Of a stretch of DNA of 19,010 nt, positions 7,222 to 13,676 are shown piece after piece. Made by a program: the position numbers and the translations under genes. The notes under the pieces were generated by a model. The model had not been told where the DNA came from and ran no database searches. It was given only the letters and a program-made list of their open reading frames with translations. How positions within the stretch are numbered: the first letter of the stretch is position 1; each line of letters opens with the position of its first letter. This stretch comes from Armatimonadota bacterium (lineage in GTDB: Bacteria; Armatimonadota; Fimbriimonadia; Fimbriimonadales; Fimbriimonadaceae). The stretch covers positions 1 through 19,010 of the forward strand of contig JAEVZK010000059.1 of assembly GCA_023392285.1 (NCBI GenBank). Reading direction: 5' to 3'.

Positions 7222-7482
7222 TCAGGGTATCAGCGCATCGTATTCTTTGTGGTTGCCAATAAAGAACCAAATATAAGTATCATCTTGGTAGACGCACACC
7301 GCGCGATAATCCTTCGTTATGCGAGCGCACCAGAAGTCGCACCCGTTTGGCTTCTTGAACTGCAAGCTAGGGTGACTTGGATTCGTCATCCAAAGCCGAA
7401 ATGCCTTGTCTGCCGCTGCGCGAACTTTACTGTCGAGGTTATTGTACTGTTCCCAAAAATCTCCGGAACAGGTGGAAGTCAC
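7222..7482 (-). CDS. ParE/RelE-superfamily toxin (ParE-like)
   Basis: 86-residue protein matching the small ParE-like toxin family of type II toxin-antitoxin systems. The family pattern runs over nearly the full length: FWEQYNNLDSKVRAAADKAF at 9-28, then NPSHPSLQFKK at 34-44, a strand with CARITKDYRAVCVYQDD at 52-68, and the typical end IWFFIGNHKEYDALI at 71-85. Relatives in the RelE/ParE fold either cleave mRNA at the ribosome or poison gyrase; which applies here cannot be told. It starts with GTG at 7482, overlapping the antitoxin stop by four bases (GTGA), so its translation depends on that gene. The antitoxin-first order fits type II systems. The length and complete motif set suggest an intact toxin. 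Confidence 0.85.
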   Translation of the reverse strand: MTSTCSGDFWEQYNNLDSKVRAAADKAFRLWMTNPSHPSLQFKKPNGCDFWCARITKDYRAVCVYQDDTYIWFFIGNHKEYDALIP

Positions 7483-7688
7483 TCCGGAAAGGGCCTTGAC
7501 CGTCCGCTCTTGTGCTCATGAAGGGCCTTTGCTGCGAGTTCATGAAGCGCACCAGAAGCTCTGCACACGGCATCATCTACGTCTAGGCTTTTGTTGCCAT
7601 CAAACGTGATCAGTGGCAGGGTTTGCGCCCCAAAAGTCTGTTCGCTTTGGGTCGGATGAAGGGCCACTTCGACTGTTTGTGTTTTCAT
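7479..7688 (-). CDS. Putative antitoxin of the ParE-like toxin (69 aa)
   Basis: 69-residue protein placed directly before the toxin and overlapping it by four bases, the standard position of a type II antitoxin. The sequence matches no antitoxin family I recognise. It begins with a polar stretch and a short strand-like part (TLPLITFDGNKS), then one predicted helix (VCRASGALHELAAKALHEHK), and ends SGRSRPFPE, a basic, Pro-containing tail of the type that often binds the toxin. No helix-turn-helix or ribbon-helix-helix is obvious, so DNA binding may be absent. Its ATG overlaps the stop of the DUF6941-type gene by four bases (ATGA). The role rests on context. Confidence 0.6.
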   Translation of the reverse strand: MKTQTVEVALHPTQSEQTFGAQTLPLITFDGNKSLDVDDAVCRASGALHELAAKALHEHKSGRSRPFPE

Positions 7689-8092
7689 GCTTTATTAGAC
7701 TCCTCAACTTGTATCACCTGTAACGGCACTGAAGCTTTTTCCTCACCTTGCACCAGTAAGTGCAACGCATAGTTGCTTGGATATGGAAAGAAAAAGTTTT
7801 TCAGGCGAATTATCTGTTGCGCCATCATAAATGGTTTGTTTGGGATTGGCAGCTGCACCTCGCCCTCCAGTCTCATCAAAACCTTTCCATCTTGATCCAC
7901 TAACGTTAATTCAAGGGTTTTCTGCTTTCCAAATTCTGCTGCGTTGCAACGGAACTTAAAGACGAACACCATCGAAGGGTGCTGAAAAGGGAACGAGCGC
8001 GCTCCAATCTGATCGAAAATTCCAGTAATCGTGAGTTTCTCGTTTTGATCTACGGTTGCCTCATCTGCGATTACAGCGAATTCAAGCGTCAT
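7685..8092 (-). CDS. DUF6941-type protein of unknown function
   Basis: 135-residue soluble protein with the opening pattern of the DUF6941 family: MTLEFAVIADEATVDQNEKL, then TITGIFDQIGARSFPFQHPS. Further on it has LTLVDQDGKVLMRLEGEVQLP and a beta-rich end (NYALHLLVQGEEKASVPLQV). The function of the family is unknown; the layout suggests a single beta-sandwich domain. The frame extends upstream to 8263, but that leader does not fit the family. ATG 8092 begins at the usual family position, and an extended -10 box (TGCGATAAT) ends seven bases before it; ATG 8101 is a second choice and overlaps that box. The gene ends in ATGA, shared with the antitoxin start. This suggests one three-gene transcript and makes the protein a candidate accessory part of the toxin-antitoxin unit. 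Confidence 0.75.
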   Translation of the reverse strand: MTLEFAVIADEATVDQNEKLTITGIFDQIGARSFPFQHPSMVFVFKFRCNAAEFGKQKTLELTLVDQDGKVLMRLEGEVQLPIPNKPFMMAQQIIRLKNFFFPYPSNYALHLLVQGEEKASVPLQVIQVEESNKA

Positions 8093-8099
8093 CCTGTAC

Positions 8100-8108
8100 A
8101 TTATCGCA
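8100..8108 (-). promoter_or_regulatory. Extended -10 promoter for the DUF6941/antitoxin/toxin unit
   Basis: TGCGATAAT on the minus strand is a near-consensus TGn-extended -10 box, seven bases before ATG 8092. Transcription would start at or next to the A of the ATG, giving a leaderless mRNA. Two more TGATAAT copies occur farther upstream in the 8102-8187 gap. Confidence 0.5.
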
Positions 8109-8187
8109 CCGCTTTCTTTTTTGTTGGCCGGACCCGTATGATTATCAGCCCTCCTGCCACAAATTATCAGACACGAAACAGAGAGGT

Positions 8188-8385
8188 TTAGCGCGTGAAG
8201 AGGAACCAGAAGATTGCGACCATCACGAGAACGACAGGAAGCCATATCCATGATGGCAGCCACTTGGTGGCACCTCGATTAATAGCTTTGCCGCAGATGG
8301 GACAGACCCTAACTGGACCGCTCAGTACGTTCACGATCTGGGGGATGACCGTTGCGCCACAGTTGGGGCAAGTGATCTCTGTCAT
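8188..8385 (-). CDS. Small zinc-ribbon membrane protein (65 aa)
   Basis: A 65-residue hypothetical protein with two Cys pairs, CPNCG (Cys6, Cys9) and CPICG (Cys28, Cys31), that form a zinc ribbon. It ends in one transmembrane helix at about 44-62 (WIWLPVVLVMVAIFWFLF) and a positively charged tail. The zinc ribbon is probably cytoplasmic and the helix anchors it. Such proteins are common and mostly uncharacterised. The frame also allows ATG 8409, eight codons earlier. I chose ATG 8385 because MTEITCPNCG is the usual compact N-terminus and because TGATATCAT, an extended -10, ends seven bases before it. It precedes the DUF6941 gene by 95 bases, with a separate promoter in between, so it is probably not part of that unit. 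Confidence 0.7.
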   Translation of the reverse strand: MTEITCPNCGATVIPQIVNVLSGPVRVCPICGKAINRGATKWLPSWIWLPVVLVMVAIFWFLFTR

Positions 8386-8392
8386 CTCGCGG

Positions 8393-8401
8393 ATGATATC
8401 A
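8393..8401 (-). promoter_or_regulatory. Extended -10 promoter for the zinc-ribbon gene
   Basis: TGATATCAT on the minus strand matches TGn-TAnnnT and lies seven bases before ATG 8385, the geometry expected of a leaderless transcript. If ATG 8409 were the true start, this box would be inside the gene and meaningless. Confidence 0.4.
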
Positions 8402-8659
8402 CGATTCATAGCGGCGTCTCGCTTCTCGCTCTAGGACCGATACGGCTTCTGCGACCGCACGCCCGAGGAACAACTTGGCGAGAGCGAGTATCTGCGGCCC
8501 TCTATCACTCCGCATTCCGGAGAGAACAGCATCGGTAAACCCCGAGCCGCGAGGTCTCCTCCGCCGAGAGTTCCTCCGGCTGGCGGAATCAAGCTCCCGG
8601 TCCCTCCGTGCAAAGAGACTGACGGCCAGAGGCACGTTGCTCTCGGCTGGTACGCTCAC
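8399..8659 (-). CDS. Uncertain ORF (86 aa) opposite the RNase J promoter region
   Basis: An 86-codon frame starting with GTG 8659 and ending just inside the zinc-ribbon region. The second half looks protein-like (DAVLSGMRSDRGPQILALAK, then LFLGRAVAEAVSVLERE), while the first half is Arg-rich and low in complexity. I recognise no family. Against it: its start would lie three bases from the divergent RNase J start, leaving no room for its own promoter, and no ribosome binding site is visible. If it is not real, bases 8410-8647 contain no gene and hold the 5' regions of the two divergent genes. Confidence 0.25.
   Translation of the reverse strand: MSVPAESNVPLAVSLFARRDRELDSASRRNSRRRRPRGSGFTDAVLSGMRSDRGPQILALAKLFLGRAVAEAVSVLEREARRRYES
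8648..8656 (+). promoter_or_regulatory. Extended -10 promoter for RNase J
   Basis: TGGTACGCT fits TGn-TAnnnT and ends exactly six bases before ATG 8663, so transcription should begin at the ATG. No Shine-Dalgarno precedes the gene, which supports a leaderless mRNA. Confidence 0.45.
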
Positions 8660-8662
8660 TCT

Positions 8663-10309
8663 ATGTCATTAGTTCAAGTCGTCGCCCTCGGAGGCGTCGG
8701 CGAGATCGGAAAAAATTGCACGGTTGTGCAGCAAGGCGACGACATTGTCGTGATCGATTGCGGCCTCTCGTTCCCTAACGAGGAAATGCTTGGCGTCGAT
8801 ATCGTCGTTCCGGATTTCACCTATCTCGTCCAAAACAAGGAAAAGATCAGGGGAATCTTCATCACTCATGCTCACGAAGATCACGTCGGAGGATTGCCCT
8901 ACCTCCTCAGCCAGATCAAAGTTCCCGTTTACATGAGCGAGCTTGCGGAGGCCTTGACCCGGCTTAAACTGGAAGAAAAACTCGGCGTCAAAGCGGTCGA
9001 TGTTCGGGTTTTCAAACCCGGAGATATCATGCAGGCGGGATCGATGACCGTCGAGGCGGTCCGCGTCACCCACTCGATCCCCGAAACGTGTTGCATGGCG
9101 GTGAGCACGATCCACGGCTACCTTTTCTTCACCGCAGACTTCAAGTTCGATTTCACTCCTGTCGATAACAAGCTCGCCGACATCACGAGAATGGGCGAAC
9201 TGGGCAACGAAGGCGTCCTCTGCCTCTTTAGTGACTCAACCAACGTCGAGCGGCCGGGCTGGGGACCCAGCGAAACGAAGGTCCGCCAAGGGCTGTTCAA
9301 GGTTATGAGCGAAGCCCCTGGTCGAGTCCTGCTCACCACCTTCGCGAGCAACATCCACCGCATGCAGCAACTCTGCGAAGTCGCCAAAGAGACGGGTCGG
9401 AAAGTGGCGGTGGTCGGCCGTCGCATGGAGCAGAACCTGGATATCTGCCAGCGTCTCGGCTATATCAGGATTCCAAAGGGAGTTCAGATTCGGCTCGACG
9501 AGATGAAGGAATATCCCGATCATCAAGTCGCGATCCTGACGACCGGCAGCCAGGGCGAACCGATGAGCGCCCTGGTTCAAATGTCGAAAGGCACGTATGG
9601 ACGCCTCCAGATCAAGAGCGGAGACACGCTGATCTATTCGGCTCGCCCTATCCCAGGGAACGAAGGAGCCATTTGGCGCACGATCAATCGGCTCTTCGCT
9701 CAAGGTTGCAATGTCGTTTACGACAGCCCAACGCCTATCCACGTCTCCGGACATGCCTATCAGGAGGAACTGAAGATGATGGTGAACCTGACGAAGCCAT
9801 TCTATGTGGCGCCGGTACATGGCGAACCCCGACACCAGCACCTCTATAACGAGATTGCGGCCGATATGGGCTATCCCGAGCATCGAAGATTCACCATGCA
9901 GGCGGGCGTCCCTCTTGTGTTCACCGAGACGGAAGCTCATCTTGGCGATCCGATCCCTTGCGGAAGAGTGCTGATCGATCGAGGAGGAACGCCTGGCGTC
10001 ACGGATGAGATTCTGCGCGATCGTCACAACATCGCAAACGATGGCCTCGTGATCGTTACCCTTGCAATTGACATGGAGCAGGGCGAATTCGTCGGAGATC
10101 CAGTCATTCAGGCCAAAGGGTTCCATGGCCCAGATCGCCTGCTCGACCTCGCCTTCGATACTCTGCAAGATAAACTAAGGCAACTGAGCAAGGAGGAAGT
10201 GCGAGACCTTGCAAGGGTTCGCCACGATACTCAGGACTTGATCAAACGCTACATCAATAAGCGTTGCAACCTGCGCCCAATGGTTCTGCCAACGATCATC
10301 GAAGTCTGA
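8663..10309 (+). CDS. rnj: Ribonuclease J
   Basis: Metallo-beta-lactamase/beta-CASP ribonuclease with 5'-3' exonuclease and endonuclease activity in mRNA decay and rRNA maturation. 548 residues, normal for RNase J. The N-terminus GGVGEIGKNC is typical. The zinc site motif HAHEDH lies at 69-74 (His69, His71, Asp73, His74), with His137 in RVTHSIPET and Asp159 in TADFKFDFTPVD supplying further ligands. The beta-CASP domain contains SDSTNVERPG and TTGSQGEPMSAL, and the signature VSGHAYQEELKMM and PVHGEPRHQ follow. The usual TGDFKFD reads TADFKFD here. The start is ATG 8663, where the family begins, with a -10 box six bases upstream. It stands alone; its stop is five bases from the convergent ispE stop. 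Confidence 0.97.
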   Translation: MSLVQVVALGGVGEIGKNCTVVQQGDDIVVIDCGLSFPNEEMLGVDIVVPDFTYLVQNKEKIRGIFITHAHEDHVGGLPYLLSQIKVPVYMSELAEALTRLKLEEKLGVKAVDVRVFKPGDIMQAGSMTVEAVRVTHSIPETCCMAVSTIHGYLFFTADFKFDFTPVDNKLADITRMGELGNEGVLCLFSDSTNVERPGWGPSETKVRQGLFKVMSEAPGRVLLTTFASNIHRMQQLCEVAKETGRKVAVVGRRMEQNLDICQRLGYIRIPKGVQIRLDEMKEYPDHQVAILTTGSQGEPMSALVQMSKGTYGRLQIKSGDTLIYSARPIPGNEGAIWRTINRLFAQGCNVVYDSPTPIHVSGHAYQEELKMMVNLTKPFYVAPVHGEPRHQHLYNEIAADMGYPEHRRFTMQAGVPLVFTETEAHLGDPIPCGRVLIDRGGTPGVTDEILRDRHNIANDGLVIVTLAIDMEQGEFVGDPVIQAKGFHGPDRLLDLAFDTLQDKLRQLSKEEVRDLARVRHDTQDLIKRYINKRCNLRPMVLPTIIEV

Positions 10310-10314
10310 TTCAG

Positions 10315-11139
10315 CTAGTCGAGACGAGTGATGTGTAGACTCTGTCGTCGCGTCAGAGATGGGGCGGCCGCCGTGAACTCGCACTCTGATCGCAGGCGCT
10401 CAGAGACTATATCCGCCTGTTCTGCCGTCGCAAATCGGCCGAACACCGCGGAACCGGAGCCGGAAAGACCCGCATGGATCGCACCCTCCTCTTTCAAGCG
10501 TCCGATCAGATGCCGCGATTCCTCCGGGGCGATCGCCTCGAAGTCGTTGTAGATTTCAGATGAAGTTGGCCAGTCGCGGAATGGCCGTGGTTCCGCATCC
10601 AGGGCGGCAAACATCTTCGCGGTGTCGCAACCCACCGCAGGTTTTGCGATCACGTACCACGCTTCCTCGCCATCAGGGAGCGCTTCAATCACGTCTCCGT
10701 AGCGAGTTCCTCGCGCGCGGCCACCCACCAAGAAAAACGGCACATCGGCCCCAACAGCGCCGGCTATGCTCGCCAATTCCCCTTGCGCCGCTGGCTTGAT
10801 CGAGTGCATGGCTCGCAGCAGTCCGGCAGCGTCTGAACTCCCACCACCGAGGCCGGCTTGCATCGGAATCCCCTTCCGTAAGTCAAGGTGCGCCACATGT
10901 ACGTCCAGAATCTCGCGACTTAGACGATAAGCCTTGGAGAGCGTGTTGTCGGTCGGCAGGTCCGCTCCGCGCACCTCGATGAGCGGATCGCAGGCATGGT
11001 CAGCCATCGTGAGGGTCAACACGTCGAAAAGACCGATCGCCTGAAACACCGTTCGGAGCGGATGATAGCCCCTACGGTCGGGCGGCCCTACTGCGAGGAA
11101 CAGATTGATCTTCGCTGGACAGCTAACCTGGAGCTTCAC
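10315..11139 (-). CDS. ispE: 4-diphosphocytidyl-2-C-methyl-D-erythritol kinase
   Basis: GHMP kinase of the MEP pathway: phosphorylates CDP-ME at the 2-hydroxyl with ATP, on the way to IPP and DMAPP. 274 residues. All three GHMP motifs are present: PAKINLFL with the substrate Lys10; the ATP loop AGLGGGSSDAAGLL at 95-108; and SGSGSAVFG at 226-234. The catalytic Asp is Asp132 in GADVPFF. The start is GTG 11139, overlapping the HAD gene stop by four bases (GTGA), so it is the last cistron of the menG, polyprenyl synthase, HAD, ispE operon. It ends five bases from the convergent RNase J stop; no terminator hairpin is visible between them. Confidence 0.96.
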   Translation of the reverse strand: MKLQVSCPAKINLFLAVGPPDRRGYHPLRTVFQAIGLFDVLTLTMADHACDPLIEVRGADLPTDNTLSKAYRLSREILDVHVAHLDLRKGIPMQAGLGGGSSDAAGLLRAMHSIKPAAQGELASIAGAVGADVPFFLVGGRARGTRYGDVIEALPDGEEAWYVIAKPAVGCDTAKMFAALDAEPRPFRDWPTSSEIYNDFEAIAPEESRHLIGRLKEEGAIHAGLSGSGSAVFGRFATAEQADIVSERLRSECEFTAAAPSLTRRQSLHITRLD

Positions 11140-11894
11140 TCTGCCTCCAGCAATATGGAGAGGTCATTGCTCCATCGCTGATTTTCTGGCGGCGTCCTTG
11201 TCACTCCGGTGAGCACGAGAAGCGTCTCACATCCGGCCGCTTCTGCGCTCAGAATGTCGGTCTCGTAGCGGTCCCCGATAACCAGCGTCCGGGCTGGTGA
11301 AATACCCGTCTCGTTTAGCAGGAGTTGGACAAGGTAGGGATTCGGCTTTCCGATGACCGTTGGAGTCTGTCCTGCGGCTGTTTCGATGGAAGCTACGATC
11401 GCGCCCGCCCCCGGCGTCACTCTGCCATTCTCGACCGGATAGGTGGCATCACGGTTGGTGGCGATGAACCGCGCGCCAAGCAGGATCGCCTGTAAGGCCT
11501 CATTCATCCAGCGATAGGTGAAAGTCCGGCAGATCCCCACCAGCACCGCGTCGCACGGCTCTCCGGCGCTAACAAGTTCGATGCCAGCATCCTCAAGGAT
11601 TTCTGCCAGTCCGATCTCACCCACCAAGAACACTTTGCGAAGATTCTCGGCACAAAGGTATTTAGCCGCACCTATGCCGCTCGTGAGGATCTCGTCGACT
11701 GTTGCTCGAATCCCCATCTGAGTGAGCTTCGCAATCTGTTGGTCTGGACGGCTTCCAGAATTATTCGTGAGAAACCGAACCTGCGCTCCCCGTTCTCGCA
11801 CTCGCTGGACAGCCTCCGCCGCGAACGGGAGCGGTTCCGAGCCACGATAAAGCGTCCCGTCTAAATCAAAGATGTAGAGGTCAAAGTCGCGCAT
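11136..11894 (-). CDS. HAD-IIA family phosphatase (NagD-like)
   Basis: Haloacid-dehalogenase superfamily hydrolase of 252 residues with a class-IIA cap, the family of NagD, p-nitrophenyl phosphatase and phosphoglycolate phosphatases. Motif I DLDGTLYRG holds nucleophile Asp10 and acid Asp12. Motif II is TNNSGSR with Thr43. Motif III Lys183 is in IGKPNPYL. Motif IV GDRYETD has Asp208 and Asp213. The cap lies roughly between residues 80 and 175. The start is ATG 11894, which overlaps the upstream TGA by one base (TGATG); an in-frame TTG directly before it is less likely. Its substrate is unknown. Sitting inside a quinone and isoprenoid operon raises the chance of a phosphate ester in that pathway, but a general housekeeping phosphatase is equally possible. 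Confidence 0.9.
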   Translation of the reverse strand: MRDFDLYIFDLDGTLYRGSEPLPFAAEAVQRVRERGAQVRFLTNNSGSRPDQQIAKLTQMGIRATVDEILTSGIGAAKYLCAENLRKVFLVGEIGLAEILEDAGIELVSAGEPCDAVLVGICRTFTYRWMNEALQAILLGARFIATNRDATYPVENGRVTPGAGAIVASIETAAGQTPTVIGKPNPYLVQLLLNETGISPARTLVIGDRYETDILSAEAAGCETLLVLTGVTRTPPENQRWSNDLSILLEAE

Positions 11895-12877
11895 CAAGAT
11901 TGTCGCGAGAGAACGAATTCGCCGATCTGACGCAGCATGTTCCTGGCCTCACCCGCAGGAAGTCGGTCAACGGCAAGGTTCGCGCGATCGACTTCCGCAC
12001 GAGCTGCCGATTCCGCGCTGGCGAAGCTGCCCCGCTCTTCCATCCACAGCGAAATCTGGCGCAGTTCGTCATCACTGACGCCGTTCCCAAAATGTCGGCT
12101 CGCTCGCTCGAGCTCTTCATCGCTCAAAGTTCTTCGAAGGTGAATGAGCGGAAGCGTCGCCTGGCCCTCGCGATAGTCACCCGCTTTGGGCTTCCCGGTC
12201 TTATCGCTCCGATAGTCGAGCAGGTCGTCCACAATCTGGAACGCCATCCCGATGTGGTGGCCGAATTCTCCAAGTGCCCGACGTTGAGCAGCGGTCGCCC
12301 CAGCAATGAGTGCTCCCGTCTCGCAGCAGCATTGAATGAAGCTCGCCGTCTTCATCCTCAAGATTCTGCGGTGCTCCTCCTCGGATAAGTCAAAATTGCC
12401 GCGCATCTCAAGCTCGCGCACCTCGCCTTCCGCAATCTCGACAACTGCCTCACTGACCATCCGGATAATCGCGAGATCGCCATCCTGAGCCAGGAGAACC
12501 ATCGCGCGGGCAAGAAGCACGTCTCCGGATAAGATGCTCGCCGTATTGCCATGAATCGAGGAAGCGGTGGGCTTGCCTCGACGCATGTCCGCATGGTCGA
12601 TCACGTCGTCGTGAATGAGCGTCGCCATATGGATCATCTCCATGCAGGCCCCCAAGCGACGGGCACGGGCTGAATCGTATTGGTCTGAAATCGCTCGCGC
12701 TGAAAGGGACACGAAGGCAGGGCGCAAGCGCTTGCCACCCGCTTCCAAGGTCTGGCGCCCAACCGCATCGACTAGGGCGATCGGAGAGCCGACCTGATGT
12801 CGAAGTTCCGCCTCTACTTTTTCGACTTCTTCCTTCAGCTGAAGGAGAAGATCAGATTCCGAGAATGGGGCAATCAC
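11894..12877 (-). CDS. Long-chain polyprenyl diphosphate synthase
   Basis: Trans-isoprenyl diphosphate synthase that elongates an allylic diphosphate with IPP to the side chain of menaquinone or another lipid carrier. 327 residues. It has GGKRLRP at 47-53, the first Asp-rich motif DDVID at 90-94, RRGKPT just after, and the second motif DDLLD at 217-221, all needed to bind Mg2+ and diphosphate. The residue five before the first motif is Ala85, a small residue. In this family that fits long products (heptaprenyl to nonaprenyl range), while bulky aromatic residues there limit the chain to C15-C20. The start is GTG 12877, overlapping the menG stop by four bases (GTGA). Exact chain length is not readable. 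Confidence 0.93.
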   Translation of the reverse strand: MIAPFSESDLLLQLKEEVEKVEAELRHQVGSPIALVDAVGRQTLEAGGKRLRPAFVSLSARAISDQYDSARARRLGACMEMIHMATLIHDDVIDHADMRRGKPTASSIHGNTASILSGDVLLARAMVLLAQDGDLAIIRMVSEAVVEIAEGEVRELEMRGNFDLSEEEHRRILRMKTASFIQCCCETGALIAGATAAQRRALGEFGHHIGMAFQIVDDLLDYRSDKTGKPKAGDYREGQATLPLIHLRRTLSDEELERASRHFGNGVSDDELRQISLWMEERGSFASAESAARAEVDRANLAVDRLPAGEARNMLRQIGEFVLSRQS

Positions 12878-13587
12878 GGCTTCCGCCCCCAGTGACAGCA
12901 GACGTTGCCGAAAAACAGGTCCTTGTACGCCACCTCGGTGAAACCTGCCGCGATCATCGACTCCTTCAGCTCTTCGCGAGTCGAAAACTTCTGGGTGCTC
13001 TTCGGGAGGTACGTGTACGCCTCTGTCTTGCCAAATTTAGAACCGAGCCACGGAACGAGTCGGTTGAACACGAATTCCGACGCAGCGCGCATCAAACCTA
13101 TTCGTGGCCGAGCCATATCAAGGGAGACAAACCAGCCACCCGGCTTCAAGACCCGAAAGAATTCGCGGTGGGCTTGATCGATATTGGGAACGTTGCGAAT
13201 GCCCCAACCGACGCTCACCGCGTCGATGGAAGAAGTTTGAATCGGGAGCCGGCAAGCGTCGCCCAGATTGACCGGCCCGGGAACCTGCTTTTTGCACGCG
13301 ACCTGAAGCATGGGAAGGCTGAAGTCCACGCCGACGACCTTTCCCTGCGCGCCAACCTTGTTCCGCAGCGGAAGCATAAAATCGCCGGTGCCGCAACAGA
13401 CGTCCAGAGCGGTATCGCCCGATTTCAGGTGGAGCCGGCTCACCGCATAAGCTCGCCAGCGGTGGTGCAAGTTAAAGGAGATGAGGCCGTTCAGCCGATC
13501 ATAGGTTGGCGCAATTTGGCCAAACATGCTCTGGACCGCCGCACGTTTCTGCACTCCTTCGGCCTGCCAAATTGCCTGATCACCCAC
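12874..13587 (-). CDS. menG: Demethylmenaquinone methyltransferase (MenG/UbiE family)
   Basis: SAM-dependent methyltransferase that carries out the last step of menaquinone synthesis, methylating demethylmenaquinone. 237 residues. Family motifs: MFGQIAPTYDRLNGLISFNL at 21-40, the SAM-binding DVCCGTGDF at 62-70, VGWGIRNVPN at about 126-135, FRVLKPGGWFVSLD at about 143-157, and the terminal FFGNVCCHWGRKP. MenG and UbiE cannot be told apart by sequence here. Menaquinone is favoured, because no ubiquinone genes are seen and the next gene makes a polyprenyl tail. It is first in the four-gene operon. The start is GTG 13587, with GAGGAAG just upstream and an extended -10 box at 13603-13611. Confidence 0.93.
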   Translation of the reverse strand: MGDQAIWQAEGVQKRAAVQSMFGQIAPTYDRLNGLISFNLHHRWRAYAVSRLHLKSGDTALDVCCGTGDFMLPLRNKVGAQGKVVGVDFSLPMLQVACKKQVPGPVNLGDACRLPIQTSSIDAVSVGWGIRNVPNIDQAHREFFRVLKPGGWFVSLDMARPRIGLMRAASEFVFNRLVPWLGSKFGKTEAYTYLPKSTQKFSTREELKESMIAAGFTEVAYKDLFFGNVCCHWGRKP

Positions 13588-13602
13588 GACTTCCTCGGAG
13601 CC

Positions 13603-13611
13603 AATATACCA
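13603..13611 (-). promoter_or_regulatory. Extended -10 promoter for the menG operon
   Basis: TGGTATATT on the minus strand is a strong TGn-extended -10. It ends 15 bases before GTG 13587, leaving a leader of roughly nine bases that includes GAGGAAG as ribosome binding site. It is back to back with the mnmG promoter about 55 bases away. Confidence 0.5.
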
Positions 13612-13664
13612 TGAACTTTCAATTTTTTGTGAAACTTCATTTCCGTGGTTTTAGGTCGAACAAG

Positions 13665-13670
13665 TACACT
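13665..13670 (+). promoter_or_regulatory. -10 box of a probable leaderless mnmG transcript
   Basis: TACACT ends six bases before TTG 13677. There is no TGn extension and no Shine-Dalgarno. The bases 13600-13670 are A+T-rich, as expected of a promoter region shared with menG. Confidence 0.4.
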
Positions 13671-13676
13671 CGATGC

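Noticed and set aside
6950..7270. 106-codon open frame on the minus strand
   Set aside because: It overlaps the toxin 3' end, has no ribosome binding site, and its Ser/Thr/Arg-rich translation shows no family pattern.
8560..8587. TCCGCC/GGCGGA inverted repeat as a terminator or riboswitch
   Set aside because: Only a six-base stem with a 16-base loop, no T run, and no known riboswitch pattern around it.
9236..10168. 310-codon open frame on the minus strand
   Set aside because: It lies wholly antisense to RNase J, whose motifs are complete; long antisense frames are expected in G+C-rich coding DNA.
12865..13614. 249-codon open frame on the plus strand
   Set aside because: Antisense to menG, which has all family motifs.
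13506..13676. Longer N-terminus for mnmG
   Set aside because: It would cover the menG promoter and start, adds residues not found in MnmG, and crosses A+T-rich noncoding-like DNA. ATG 13611 behind GGAG remains the only serious alternative.
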